Assembly: GCF_000708285.2 (NCBI RefSeq)
Contig: NZ_JAUG01000043.1
Coordinates: 1 to 61,224 of the forward strand
Reading direction: 5' to 3'
Source of the DNA: Pedobacter borealis DSM 19626
GTDB lineage: Bacteria > Bacteroidota > Bacteroidia > Sphingobacteriales > Sphingobacteriaceae
Length of the DNA stretch: 61,224 nucleotides
Shown: one piece after another, positions 28,201 to 38,086 of the stretch
Numbering within the stretch: position 1 is the stretch's first letter
Layout: the number at the start of each line of letters is the position of its first letter
Notes under the pieces: generated by a model
Seen by the model: only the letters and a program-made list of their open reading frames with translations
The model's database searches: none
Told to the model about the DNA's origin: nothing
Program-made: the position numbers and the translations under genes

Positions 28201-28348
28201 GAGGTTGTATCATAAGTTCTGATTTCATTCGAACTTGTCACGTTGAGCTTGTCGAAATGCTTTGAAGGGCATTTAAACAGGTCCTTCGACAGGCTCTCCA
28301 CAGGAGTCCTTTGGACAGGATGACAATCTATATTTATGATACAACCTC
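28201..28348 (-). mobile_element. MITE-like element, copy B (148 bp, inverted relative to copy A)
   Basis: This is the reverse complement of the element at 21242-21390, with one base deleted and one substitution. Terminal repeats are GAGGTTGTATCATAA and TTATGATACAACCTC, perfectly complementary here. It ends 25 bases before the htpG stop codon. Near-identity of the two copies implies recent copying or conversion. Confidence 0.8.
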
Positions 28349-28373
28349 TTTAAACTATAACAGGATTTCCTGA

Positions 28374-30260
28374 TTAAATTAATTCTACACTTCTGCTTAC
28401 AAAAGCTGTTAATTCTGCACCAGTTAACATACCCTGTGCTAAAAGTGCTAAATCTACCGCTTGTTTAGCCAGGTTGCGCTGCTCTTCTCCTTCAGTTTTT
28501 AAAATTTTACTTACCAATTTATGGTTTCCATTAATGGCAACCTTATAGTTGTCTGGCATCTGGCCATAAAAGCCCATTCCGCCACCCATTGCAGCCATAT
28601 CTTTCATTCTGCGCATAAATTCATCCATGGTAATGGTAACTGGTAATTCTTCAGGGTGTAAAGCCACAATTTCTACATGCATACCTGGTTTGGTAATGGC
28701 TTTTTCAAAAATAGCAGTTACTTCTTTTACCTGATCTTCGGTTAAAACATGCTCATTCTGCTCATCTTTCTCAATTAACTTATCTGCAACACTCGAGTCA
28801 ACACGTTTGATTGATGTTTTCTCTAGTTTTTGCTCCAATTGATTAATAAAGTGATTGTCGATTGGCGAATCCAATACTAAAACATCGTAATCTTTTTTAT
28901 TGGCCGATTGGATAAATGCATCTTGTTTAGCAGCATCATTGGTGTATAAATAAACCACTGTACCGTTTTTATCGGTCTGTAATGCGGTTACCTTCTCCTT
29001 ATACTCAGGAAGTGTGAAAAGCTCATTTTTAGTGTTTCCAACTAAAGCAAAATCTTTGGCTTTATCATAAAACTTCTCTTCACTGATCATTCCGTATTTT
29101 ACAAAAAGACCAATATCTTTCCATTTATCTTCGTAAGCTTTACGGTCTTTAGCAAATAACTCCCCTAATTTATCAGCAACCTTTTTAGTGATGTAGTTAT
29201 TGATCTTTTTAACGTTGCTGTCGGCCTGTAAGAAACTACGTGATACATTTAACGGAATATCCGGAGAGTCGATTACACCGTGCAATAACATCAAAAACTC
29301 AGGAACAATATCTTTAACCTCATCGGTAATAAATACCTGGCGAGAGTATAATTTAATTTTGTTGCGCTGCATTTCGAAATCGTTTTTCAATTTAGGGAAA
29401 TACAGTACGCCTGTTAAATTAAAAGGATAATCAACATTTAAGTGGATCCAGAATAATGGTTCTTCACTAAATGGATATAATTCGCGGTAAAAGTTTAAAT
29501 AATCCTCGTCTGACAAATCTGCAGGAGCTTTTGTCCAGATTGGGTTGGTGGTGTTGATAATGTTATCAACCTCAACATCATTATACTTCGCTTTACCTTC
29601 TTCATCTACGCCATCTTCAACCGATTCTGTTTTAGTACCAAACTTAATTGGAACCGGTAAAAATTTAGCGTATTTATCAAGAATTTCCTGCAGTTTACTT
29701 TCTTCTAAAAACTCTTCCGAATCTTTGTTTACATGGAGGATAATATCGGTACCACGTGTAGTTTTAGTACCTTCAGTAATTTCAAATTCTGTACTGCCAT
29801 CGCAAACCCAACGTGCAGGTTCAGCGCCATCCTGGTATGATAAAGTTTGAATCTCCACTAAATCTGCAACCATAAAGGCCGAGTAGAAACCTAAACCGAA
29901 TTTACCGATGATTTCATTGGCATCTTTAGCATCTTTAAATTTCTCTACAAACTCACTTGCGCCAGAAAATGCAACCTGGTTAATGTATTTTTTAATCTCT
30001 TCAGCAGTCATACCCAAACCATTATCGCTAATGGTAATGGTTTTTGCATCCTTATCAACCGCAACTTGTACCAATGGTTGACCAACTTCGCCATTAAACT
30101 GACCTAATGAACCTAGTCTTTTAATTTTCTGGACTGCATCTACTGCGTTAGAAACCAACTCACGAAGAAAAATTTCGTTATCAGAGTATAAAAACTTCTT
30201 AATTATCGGGAAAATATTCTCGGTGTGTATGGAGATATTTCCTTTTTCTTGTATGCTCAT
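28374..30260 (-). CDS. htpG: molecular chaperone HtpG (Hsp90)
   Basis: This 628-residue Hsp90 is full length for bacterial HtpG. The ATPase domain carries E34 and N38 in FLRELVSNAVDAV, D79 with G81/G83 in SDNGLGM, and the lid-proximal GKFGLGFYSAFMVAD. The middle domain includes LYSRQVFITDE and DSPDIPLNVSRSFLQ with the catalytic-loop Arg. The C-terminal dimerisation domain ends FVSRSVELI. The chaperone assists folding of diverse client proteins under stress. It is transcribed alone on the minus strand; the 539 bases before the next upstream gene hold repeats and a terminator. No clear -7 box was found upstream. Confidence 0.97.
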   Translation of the reverse strand: MSIQEKGNISIHTENIFPIIKKFLYSDNEIFLRELVSNAVDAVQKIKRLGSLGQFNGEVGQPLVQVAVDKDAKTITISDNGLGMTAEEIKKYINQVAFSGASEFVEKFKDAKDANEIIGKFGLGFYSAFMVADLVEIQTLSYQDGAEPARWVCDGSTEFEITEGTKTTRGTDIILHVNKDSEEFLEESKLQEILDKYAKFLPVPIKFGTKTESVEDGVDEEGKAKYNDVEVDNIINTTNPIWTKAPADLSDEDYLNFYRELYPFSEEPLFWIHLNVDYPFNLTGVLYFPKLKNDFEMQRNKIKLYSRQVFITDEVKDIVPEFLMLLHGVIDSPDIPLNVSRSFLQADSNVKKINNYITKKVADKLGELFAKDRKAYEDKWKDIGLFVKYGMISEEKFYDKAKDFALVGNTKNELFTLPEYKEKVTALQTDKNGTVVYLYTNDAAKQDAFIQSANKKDYDVLVLDSPIDNHFINQLEQKLEKTSIKRVDSSVADKLIEKDEQNEHVLTEDQVKEVTAIFEKAITKPGMHVEIVALHPEELPVTITMDEFMRRMKDMAAMGGGMGFYGQMPDNYKVAINGNHKLVSKILKTEGEEQRNLAKQAVDLALLAQGMLTGAELTAFVSRSVELI

Positions 30261-30746
30261 ATGTAAATAAATTGTTTAATCTATATCCTGCATAACAAGG
30301 GTTGTTCCAAAAGAATTTGTTTGCCAAAATGACAGTAGGAGAAGAAGTGGAAATGGAAGAAAGATGTGAGATAAATATAGGTAGCCTCCCCCCTTAGTTG
30401 CGTCATCCTGAACTTGTTTCAGGATCTATTTTGATTTCGTGGTCTTTTGTCTTCATCAATATTGTAAAATTAGCACGGTCGTTTTCAGTCTAATCTTATT
30501 TAAAGATCTTTTGATAGTCGGAAAAAAATATCCAGCTAGTTGTTTTTATTGCACAGTTTAAATAATGATTCGGAAAGCAAAGCCAATATTTCAATTGGTG
30601 TTAGTCCAGCTGTACCTGCTGCCGATTCCAATTCCGTGGTCTGTGTCCTCACAGACCACCGTTAATATTTTACAAGCAAAGATTTTAACCATGCTTCACT
30701 TGGTAATATGAAGTTGTTTTAAGATAGATTTTTATAAAAATAAAAA
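30261..30746. other. gene-free gap with repeat fragments
   Basis: No gene is visible between htpG and the next gene. The gap contains a lone palindrome arm at 30401-30427 (starting CGTCATCCTG) and a 10-base perfect hairpin at 30636-30659. Both look like remnants of dispersed intergenic repeats. Confidence 0.5.
30636..30659. repeat. perfect 10-bp hairpin repeat
   Basis: GTGGTCTGTG (30636-30645), loop TCCT, CACAGACCAC (30650-30659). It has no T-run and is isolated from genes, so it is a dispersed palindromic repeat rather than a terminator. Confidence 0.6.
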
Positions 30747-30776
30747 AGCCAAGAAGATTTAAAAAACCTCTTGGCT
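30747..30776 (-). terminator. intrinsic terminator of the single-domain response regulator
   Basis: AGCCAAGA (30747-30754) pairs with TCTTGGCT (30769-30776). On the minus strand the stem is followed by a long T-rich run, as expected for rho-independent termination 24 bases after the gene at 30800. Confidence 0.8.
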
Positions 30777-30799
30777 AAATATTTTAATGTTGGATTAAC

Positions 30800-31192
30800 T
30801 TAATTTAAAAGAAAACTTGGTTTATCTTCTTCCAGTGAAAGAATTTTAGTGATCTTTTTAAGCAATACATCCATTTGGAATGGTTTTGATAAGAAATCGT
30901 CCTGACCGTAGTTTAAGGTTGTAAAATCTTTTGGATCGTATAAACCAGAAATCAATAAAATTGGAATTTTAGAGGTACTTTCAATTGATTTTAACTGCTC
31001 GCAGAGCACACGCCCATCGATATGCCCGAGAGAAATATCCAGTAAGATTAAATCAGGGCTAAATTTTTCAATTCTGTTAAAAATCTCCTCACCATCATTT
31101 AGTGCCGAAACTTTAAACCCTCCGATTTCCAGTATTAATTGTATGGTTTCTAAAACCTCAATATCATCGTCTACTACCAGTATTCTCTTCAT
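30800..31192 (-). CDS. single-domain response regulator (receiver only)
   Basis: This 130-residue protein consists only of a CheY-like receiver domain. The ATG at 31192 gives the typical start MKRILVVDDD; an in-frame ATG at 31204 would add four residues. The acidic pocket is D8-D10, the phosphoacceptor is D52 (LILLDISLG), the Thr/Ser position is in ILLISG, and the conserved Lys is in DDFLSKPF. No output domain is present, so it would act by protein contact or in a phosphorelay. No kinase is adjacent. It is monocistronic, with a terminator directly downstream. Confidence 0.92.
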   Translation of the reverse strand: MKRILVVDDDIEVLETIQLILEIGGFKVSALNDGEEIFNRIEKFSPDLILLDISLGHIDGRVLCEQLKSIESTSKIPILLISGLYDPKDFTTLNYGQDDFLSKPFQMDVLLKKITKILSLEEDKPSFLLN

Positions 31193-31307
31193 ATGTGTTA
31201 GCATTTGTATGCTGTTAAAAATATAACAAAAGTTTATGTTGTTATGTTTACAATCTTAAGGATATTTTAACAATAAGTTTATAGGAGCTAAAAATTAGAC
31301 TTCGATT

Positions 31308-32171
31308 TTAACTCGCTTGGTGTACGATACCTTCTTTATTTAAGATAAAATTAAATAACTCTTCAATGGGCTTCTGTAGTATTTTCCCAGGCTCAATGCC
31401 ATTTTCTAATAACACCGAAATTAATGTTTCCTGGTAATAATAAGCTATGGAGCCTACAAAATGGCATGGAACGTTTTTATGTTTTGGATAATCTTTAACA
31501 TTCGTATCTACAAATTCCTGAAAGCCAGTTCTTAAAATATCCTGAATAAATGGATGGTCTTTGTGGTTGGCCATGAAACGGCTAAAACCTGCCAAATAGA
31601 TATTAGGGAAGGGTTTTTGATATACGTTGGTAATAATTTGCTCCTTTTCTGCTGGGAAAGATTTTTTAAATTCTGCCGCTAAGTTGGATGGCATTTTATT
31701 GTACATATAGCTTAAAAGCACTTTTTTCCCAAAGAAAGTACCAGAACCTTCATCGCCAAGTACATAACCTAAGCCATGGTGGCCATCGTGGATTTTCTTT
31801 CCATCGAAATAACAAATATTCGATCCGGTGCCTAAAATACAGTTTAAGCCTTCGGCATTTCCGCAGGTAGCATATACCGAACCCAGAAGATCGTGATCTA
31901 CTGAAATAAAAGCATTACCAAAAACGGCTGATAGGCCATTTGAGACTACTTCATGCTTGTCTGGTGAAGAACAACCTGCTCCAAAAAAGTAGATTTCTTT
32001 TACCTCATCAGCACATTGTAATAAAGGTTCATTTTTAGAAATCAGCTTGGTAATTTCTTGCTCACTTAAGAAATAAGGGTTTATTCCAGGAGTGCTAAAT
32101 TTAATGGTTTCGCCATTATGATAGCCCATCCAATCGGTTTTTGATGAGCCACTATCTGCAACAAGTATCAT
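31308..32171 (-). CDS. BadF/BadG-type ATPase, probable N-acetylglucosamine kinase-like sugar kinase
   Basis: This 287-residue protein of the actin-like ATPase superfamily begins MILVADSGSSKTDWMG, the phosphate-1 motif, and contains ILGTGSNICYFDG and GLGYVLGDEGSGTFFGKK, which are typical of BadF/BadG/BcrA/BcrD proteins and eukaryote-like GlcNAc kinases. Phosphorylation of an amino sugar, for example in cell-wall recycling, is the likely role; no [4Fe-4S] Cys signature of the benzoyl-CoA reductase activators is seen. The gene lies 17 bases after the TolC gene on the same strand and may be the last gene of the efflux operon, although it is functionally unrelated. Confidence 0.85.
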   Translation of the reverse strand: MILVADSGSSKTDWMGYHNGETIKFSTPGINPYFLSEQEITKLISKNEPLLQCADEVKEIYFFGAGCSSPDKHEVVSNGLSAVFGNAFISVDHDLLGSVYATCGNAEGLNCILGTGSNICYFDGKKIHDGHHGLGYVLGDEGSGTFFGKKVLLSYMYNKMPSNLAAEFKKSFPAEKEQIITNVYQKPFPNIYLAGFSRFMANHKDHPFIQDILRTGFQEFVDTNVKDYPKHKNVPCHFVGSIAYYYQETLISVLLENGIEPGKILQKPIEELFNFILNKEGIVHQAS

Positions 32172-32188
32172 GGGACTAAATATAAAAA

Positions 32189-33499
32189 TTAATTAGATAA
32201 ATTTATATTTCCACTGATTTCTTTCAGTGTTGTTTCGGCAATTTTGGCCTGATATTGCATTTCGATGAAACGGTTCTGTGCATCTATCGCATTTCGTTGT
32301 GCTTCTCTTAACTCTAAAGGGGCTATGCTGCCTAAACGGTATTTTGCTAAAGTAATATCTAGGTTTTCTTTTGCAATATCTACATTTCGTTGCTCTAATT
32401 TAATCAGATCAAGGTAAGTGCTGTAATTTTGATAAGCGGTAAGCAACTGCGCGTTTACATCAAGTTTGGTTTTGTTTAAATTCAGGATAGAATTGTCGAT
32501 CTCGATCTTTGCATTGCGTTCTTGCTGGCGCTGTAAAAAGCCGTTAAATAAGTTAAGGCTTGCCGTAACACCATAAGTAAATCCATTTGCCGCAAACTTT
32601 TGGTTAAAGCCCGTAGGGCTGGTGCTGTTTGCCCTGCTGTATCCAGAATTTAAACTGATAGATGGATATCTTGCCCCACGTACTGATTTTAAGGTCAGGG
32701 AAGCTATCCGCTGATTGATGAAGGCGTTTTGTACATTCGGGTTCTGCTGCTCGGCCATTTCGGCCATTTTGCTAAAGAGGATACCTTTGTCTACATCAAT
32801 ATTATTAACAACAGAAAACGAAGTGCCAATATCTCTTACCATCAGTTGGTTCAATCGAACTTTAGCTACCTGTAAGGCATTTTTGGTCTGTAGGTAATTT
32901 GAAGTATCGGTATTATAATCAACCTGTGCGGTTAATACATCCAGTTTAGAACCGCGGCCAAGCTGCAGTTTTGTTTTGGCAATATTGGTGCGTAATACCG
33001 AAACATCCATAGCACTATCAGCTGCTATAACCAACTGCTGCTGTCTTACAATATCATAATAGGCTGTAATTACATCGGCTACAGTAGTTAAAATGGTTAG
33101 GCGTGCGTTTAATTCGCCTTGTTTTTGCAGCTCTTTTAAGCGGTCGTAATTGGCGAACATACTAAAACCATCAAAAATGGTCCAGTTTAAATCAGCTCCA
33201 TAGCTGTTATTGGTACTTTTTGCTCCTGTAATTACCCGATCAGGACCAGTTGCAGGGGTTTGTCTGGTGTTCTGGATACTTCCACCATTGGTATAACTTC
33301 CGGTTAAATTGGGCAACATACCAGCATTGCCGATATTGGCATTGTTCTTTGCCATATCGACCTGGTTTTTATTGATTTTAATATCGTAATTATTCTGTAA
33401 AGCAATGGTAATGGCTTCCTGCAGGCTCAGTTGTTCTTGTGCAACGCCCGAAAGGGATAAGCTTAGCAGTAGGGTAAATATTTTTAATTTCTTGCTCAT
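32189..33499 (-). CDS. TolC-family outer-membrane efflux protein
   Basis: This 436-residue protein has a signal peptide (about 1-20, LSLSGVAQE), then the two TolC-type repeats: LSLQEAITIALQNNYDIKINKNQ at the start of the mature protein and SLNLFNGFLQRQQERNAKIEI near residue 310, each leading into long amphipathic helices. It forms the outer-membrane channel of a tripartite pump. Its start codon is one base after the RND permease stop, so the two genes are translationally coupled. The C-terminal helix segment includes LGSIAPLELREAQRNAIDAQNRF, typical of the family. Confidence 0.93.
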   Translation of the reverse strand: MSKKLKIFTLLLSLSLSGVAQEQLSLQEAITIALQNNYDIKINKNQVDMAKNNANIGNAGMLPNLTGSYTNGGSIQNTRQTPATGPDRVITGAKSTNNSYGADLNWTIFDGFSMFANYDRLKELQKQGELNARLTILTTVADVITAYYDIVRQQQLVIAADSAMDVSVLRTNIAKTKLQLGRGSKLDVLTAQVDYNTDTSNYLQTKNALQVAKVRLNQLMVRDIGTSFSVVNNIDVDKGILFSKMAEMAEQQNPNVQNAFINQRIASLTLKSVRGARYPSISLNSGYSRANSTSPTGFNQKFAANGFTYGVTASLNLFNGFLQRQQERNAKIEIDNSILNLNKTKLDVNAQLLTAYQNYSTYLDLIKLEQRNVDIAKENLDITLAKYRLGSIAPLELREAQRNAIDAQNRFIEMQYQAKIAETTLKEISGNINLSN

Positions 33500-33500
33500 C

Positions 33501-36500
33501 TTATTCTTCTATATGTAAAGCTTCTTGTTCAAAACGATGGGCTTCTTTCAATTCTTTATTCGGTTTGTATGGTTTAGCCCAGTAAGAGTAAATAGCAGGG
33601 ATTACAAATAAGGTTAAAACCAAAGAGAATAAGGTACCACCAACAATTACGGTTCCCATACTCATTCTACTTTTTGCAGCAGCTCCTAAAGCCAATGCAA
33701 TAGGTAGTGCACCAATGGCAATCGCCAAACTGGTCATTAAAATTGGACGCAAACGCGAAACAGCAGCCTCACGTATGGCTTCAGGGATTGGAATGCCTTT
33801 TTCTTTTAACTGGTTGGCAAATTCGACAATTAAAATGCCATTTTTAGTTACCAGACCAATAAGCATAATGGTACCGATCTGGCTAAAGATATTCCAGCTT
33901 TGACCACATAACCATAGCGATAAAAATGCACCCGCAACCGCCATAGGTACGGTTAAAATGATAATAATCGGATCTTTGAAGCTTTCAAACTGTGCCGAAA
34001 GAATTAAATAAACGAGTAGCAGTGCCAAACCGAATGCAAAGAAGGTATTTGAAGAACTTTCTTTAAAATCCCGCGATTCTCCGCTTAAATCGGTAGAGAA
34101 AGTCTCGTCTAACACTTTTTTAGAAATGGCATCCATCGCATCAATACCTTCACCAATACTTTTTCCAGGTGCTAACCCTGCCGAAACAGTTGCTGCGATA
34201 AAACGATTGTTCCTGTACAGCTGCGGTGGACTACTTTCTTCTTTAGCCGTAACCACATTGTCGAGCTGAACCAATTCGCCTTTATCATTACGTACGTAAA
34301 CCGAGCTCAAATCTAACGGATCTTTCCGGTCTCCACGATCGAACTGGCCAATTACCTGGTATTGTTTTCCATTCATGAAGAAATACGAAAACCTTTGGCC
34401 GCTTAAACCTAAATTTAAGGTTTGGGCAATAGCAGAAATGGAAACGCCTAAATTTTTGGCTTTATCCCTGTCGATGGTTAAGTTAATTTCTGGCTTGTTA
34501 AATTTCAGGTTCACATCCGAAACGGTGAATGTTGGATCTTTCGATACCGCATCCATAAACAAAGGAATTTTCTCCCTTAGTTTTTCGAAATTTTGTGCCT
34601 GGATGATATAACTGATCGGTAAACCCCCACGACGGCCAACGGAGATGGTTGGTTGTTGATTTACAATGGTTTTGCCCTCGGTATATTTCTTTGTAATGCG
34701 GGTAAGCATATCGGCAATATCTTTTTGCGAACGCTTACGATCTTCAGGATCAGTTAAACCCATCCTTACAAAACCGGAGTTTACCGAGCCTGAGCCACCA
34801 AAACCTGGCGAGGTAATGGTAATGTTTACATTTTTTTCGGGAACAGAATCGAGAACCAATTGGTTCAATTTCATAATAAACTGATCGGTATAGGTAAAAG
34901 ATGCACCTTCTGGAGTAGTCGCATTAATGTTTATTGCACTTCTATCATCATATGGAGCGGTTTCTTTTGGCAAAATCTTCCAGAATAAGAAAATTAAGCC
35001 CATACAAACCAAAATGATCGGAACAGATAGCCATCTTTTATCCAAAAATTTATTCAGGTTCGATTCGTAGGCATCATTTAATTTTACAAAATAGGGTTCA
35101 GTCCAATTGTAAAACCTGGATGGTTTATGTCCACCTTTTTTCATTAGGTAGGCATTTAACATTGGTGTTAAAGTAAGCGATACAAAGGCCGAGACCAATA
35201 CTGCTGCACCGATTACCACCCCGAACTCTCTAAATAAGCGGCCTACAAACCCCTGCAAGAAAATTACCGGTAAGAATACGGCTGCAAGGGTAATGGAAAT
35301 AGAAATTACGGCAAAAAAGATTTCATTTGATCCTTTAATGGCTGCCTCGAAAGGCGACATCCCTTCTTCTACCTTTTTAAAGATATTTTCCGTAACTACA
35401 ATACCATCATCTACCACCAATCCCGTAGCGAGTACAATGGCCAGCAAACTCAATACGTTGATTGAAAATCCGAAGGCGTACATGATAAAGAAAGTGAAAA
35501 TCAACGATACCGGAATATCAATCAATGGTCTGAAAGCAATAGCCCAATCTCTAAAGAAAAGGTAAATGATCAAGATTACCAGTACCAATGATAAACCAAT
35601 CGTCTCGGCAACTTCGGTTACCGATCGTTTGATAAATAGTGTATTGTCTAATGCAACTTTTAGCTTAATGTCTTGAGGGATATCGGCTTTTAGCTTATCA
35701 AAACGCTTGTAAAACTCTTTACTGATATCGAGGTAATTGGCTCCTGGCTGAGGGATAATGGCGATGGCCACCATCGGTCTGCCCGATTCGCGTAAAATGG
35801 TTTCTTCGTTTTCAGGTCCTAAAACTGCATAACCTACATCTTTTAACTTGATTACCTGGTTGCTATCTGTTTTCAGGATCAAGTTGTTAAACTCGCTTTC
35901 GTTGGTCAGTTTTCCTAAAGTTTTAACCGTTAGCTCGGTAGTAGCTCCGGTGATTTTTCCTGATGGAAGCTCTACGTTTTCATTATCTAAAGCGGTAACA
36001 ATATCCTGTGAAGTTAAACCGTAAGCACTTAGTTTATTTGGGTCCATCCAAATACGCATGGCATATTTCCGTTGCCCCTGGATCTGAACGCTACTTACAC
36101 CCGGAATGGTTTGGATACGATCAGCGATTACGTTTTCAGCGAAATCACTTAACTCCAGTGTATTGCGTTTATCGCTCTGGATGGTCATTGATAAAATCGG
36201 GTCAGAATTTGCATCGGCCTTACTTACTACCGGTAAACCGTCAATATCTTTTGGTAAGGTACGGGCAGCCTGCGATACTTTGTCGCGCACATCATTTGCC
36301 GCCTCTTCTATATTTTTATCGAGGTTAAACTCTATCGTAATATTGCTTGTTCCCTGGTTACTTGATGAAGAAATATTTCGGATGCCATCAATTGAATTGA
36401 TCGATTTTTCTAAAGGTTCGGTAATTTGCGATTCGATAATATCGGAGTTGGCCCCCGGATAGGAGGTTCTTACTGAAACTACGGTTGGGTCAATTGATGG

Positions 36501-36611
36501 GTATTCGCGAACACCCAAAAAGGTATAACCGATTATCCCGAACAGGACAATCAATAAGTTCATCACAATGGCCAGAACCGGCCGTTTTATACTCGTGGTG
36601 GAGATACTCAT
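33501..36611 (-). CDS. RND-family efflux permease (AcrB/HAE1-like)
   Basis: This 1036-residue proton-driven inner-membrane transporter has an RND topology: helix 1 (IKRPVLAIVMNLLIVLFGIIG), the large periplasmic loop, helices 2-6 with LATGLVVDDGIVVTENIFKK (the Asp pair of the proton relay in helix 4), a second large loop, and the final helices with GLVTKNGILIVEFANQLK. It would export drugs, dyes, detergents or metabolites together with the adaptor at 36614 and the channel at 32189. Two bases separate it from the adaptor gene. The substrate cannot be inferred. Confidence 0.95.
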   Translation of the reverse strand: MSISTTSIKRPVLAIVMNLLIVLFGIIGYTFLGVREYPSIDPTVVSVRTSYPGANSDIIESQITEPLEKSINSIDGIRNISSSSNQGTSNITIEFNLDKNIEEAANDVRDKVSQAARTLPKDIDGLPVVSKADANSDPILSMTIQSDKRNTLELSDFAENVIADRIQTIPGVSSVQIQGQRKYAMRIWMDPNKLSAYGLTSQDIVTALDNENVELPSGKITGATTELTVKTLGKLTNESEFNNLILKTDSNQVIKLKDVGYAVLGPENEETILRESGRPMVAIAIIPQPGANYLDISKEFYKRFDKLKADIPQDIKLKVALDNTLFIKRSVTEVAETIGLSLVLVILIIYLFFRDWAIAFRPLIDIPVSLIFTFFIMYAFGFSINVLSLLAIVLATGLVVDDGIVVTENIFKKVEEGMSPFEAAIKGSNEIFFAVISISITLAAVFLPVIFLQGFVGRLFREFGVVIGAAVLVSAFVSLTLTPMLNAYLMKKGGHKPSRFYNWTEPYFVKLNDAYESNLNKFLDKRWLSVPIILVCMGLIFLFWKILPKETAPYDDRSAININATTPEGASFTYTDQFIMKLNQLVLDSVPEKNVNITITSPGFGGSGSVNSGFVRMGLTDPEDRKRSQKDIADMLTRITKKYTEGKTIVNQQPTISVGRRGGLPISYIIQAQNFEKLREKIPLFMDAVSKDPTFTVSDVNLKFNKPEINLTIDRDKAKNLGVSISAIAQTLNLGLSGQRFSYFFMNGKQYQVIGQFDRGDRKDPLDLSSVYVRNDKGELVQLDNVVTAKEESSPPQLYRNNRFIAATVSAGLAPGKSIGEGIDAMDAISKKVLDETFSTDLSGESRDFKESSSNTFFAFGLALLLVYLILSAQFESFKDPIIIILTVPMAVAGAFLSLWLCGQSWNIFSQIGTIMLIGLVTKNGILIVEFANQLKEKGIPIPEAIREAAVSRLRPILMTSLAIAIGALPIALALGAAAKSRMSMGTVIVGGTLFSLVLTLFVIPAIYSYWAKPYKPNKELKEAHRFEQEALHIEE

Positions 36612-36613
36612 AA

Positions 36614-37711
36614 TTATTGTTTAACCAAATGAACTTTTACAGGAGCATCTTTTTTTAGCGCCATCGACCCGGTAGTTAACACCGTGTCGCCAGCTTTTAA
36701 TCCTGAAGTAATCACAATGTTTTCATCGGTACGAGTGCCCGCCTCTACTTTAACTTCCTGTGCTTTTCCGTCTTTTTGTATGTACACAATCTTTCCTTTT
36801 AACACAGGTATTACGGCTTCGTTAGGAATTAATATGGCATTTTCTACCGTATTTAAAGCCAGTTTAATTTTGGCAAAAGATCCTGGTAATAAGGCGTTGT
36901 CTGCATTAGGTGCCAAAGCCCTAATCTGTAAGGTTCTGGTTGCAGCATTAATTCCAGGTTCAATGGCATAAACCTTTCCTTTATTCTCTTTAGAAGAACC
37001 ATCAGTGGTAAAGGTAATCTCCGAATTCAGTTTAATCTGCCCGGCATATTTTTCAGGAACAGAAAATGTAATTTTAACCGGATTGGTGCTCACCAAATTG
37101 GCAATTACGGTGGCTGGCGTTAAATACGTTCCTGCAGAAATACTACGTAAACCCACTCTGCCAGTAAAAGGTGCCCGGATAGTCGTTTTAGCCAGTTGTG
37201 CCCTGATTAATTGTGCCTGCGCCTGTAGCGATTTTAAATCGGCTAGTGCTGTATCATATTCTTCCTGACTGATTGCACCTTTAGCCAAAAGCTGTTTTGC
37301 CCGGTTTTCGTTTGTTCCGGAAAGTTTTTGTTTGGTTAGTGCATCCTGCAATTGGGCCTGTATATCTCTGTCGTTTACTTTAACCAGTACACTTCCTTTC
37401 GATACCGTTGTACCTTCTTGAAAATAGATGCCGGTAACCAATCCTGATACTTCACTTTTTAATACAACAGATTCGTTTGCATCAATAGCACCAGTTACCT
37501 CCAGATCATTATCAAAGGATACCAGTTTTACGATGACTCCGTCAACTATCAATGGTGCAGAAGAGCCCCCTTTGCCACCAGGTTTACCTTTTCCAGCCCC
37601 GGCAGATGCTCCACCTTTCCCTTCGATTTTTTTATTTACGTTAATTCTGTAATAGACCAAATAAGCCAGGCCTATAGCTAAAACAGCATAGATAATATAC
37701 CTTTTCTTCAT
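36614..37711 (-). CDS. RND efflux membrane-fusion (periplasmic adaptor) protein
   Basis: This 365-residue adaptor has an N-terminal membrane anchor (IIYAVLAIGLAYLVYYRI), a low-complexity Gly/Lys/Ser linker (about 30-52), then the biotinyl-lipoyl-like and coiled-coil segments (DANESVVLKSEVSGLVTGIYFQEG, ALTKQKLSG..NRAKQLLAKGAISQEEYD) and the barrel domain (APFTGRVGLRSISAGTYLTPATVIANL). It is the first gene of the three-gene efflux operon. The 375 bases between it and the divergent M61 gene must hold both promoters. No local transcriptional regulator is adjacent. Confidence 0.94.
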   Translation of the reverse strand: MKKRYIIYAVLAIGLAYLVYYRINVNKKIEGKGGASAGAGKGKPGGKGGSSAPLIVDGVIVKLVSFDNDLEVTGAIDANESVVLKSEVSGLVTGIYFQEGTTVSKGSVLVKVNDRDIQAQLQDALTKQKLSGTNENRAKQLLAKGAISQEEYDTALADLKSLQAQAQLIRAQLAKTTIRAPFTGRVGLRSISAGTYLTPATVIANLVSTNPVKITFSVPEKYAGQIKLNSEITFTTDGSSKENKGKVYAIEPGINAATRTLQIRALAPNADNALLPGSFAKIKLALNTVENAILIPNEAVIPVLKGKIVYIQKDGKAQEVKVEAGTRTDENIVITSGLKAGDTVLTTGSMALKKDAPVKVHLVKQ

Positions 37712-38027
37712 GTTTCTTTTTGTGTCGTGCGTATTCCGAACATTAAAATAAGATTAATATTCTAGAATTAGAGCGTAAAAATATTCAAATAGTTTAGTCC
37801 TAAATTTGTTGTATTAAGGATGTTACCGATTTTAGTCCGAAGTCTGCAGTCTGAAGTCTACAGTTTGGGTGTAAATAATAGGTCTTAGTCAATTATTATC
37901 CCTTCAAAAATCAACAAAAACATGCTTGGTGCCACTTGGGTACTTAAGCTCCCTGTATTTTCCGCAAATCGCCAAACGCCAAACGCAAGTTGAACCGAAA
38001 CAACTATTTTACACCACATTTAGCTAT

Positions 38028-38062
38028 TTTGTTCCAAAACCCCGCCAATAAATCTAAATTTG
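38028..38062 (+). promoter_or_regulatory. promoter of the M61 peptidase gene
   Basis: TAAATTTG at 38055-38062 matches the Bacteroidota -7 consensus; TTTG at 38028-38031 lies 23 bases before it, slightly more than usual. Transcription would begin near 38068, leaving a leader of about 20 bases before the ATG at 38087. Confidence 0.45.
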
Positions 38063-38086
38063 CAGCAAAACACAGTCAATATCAAT

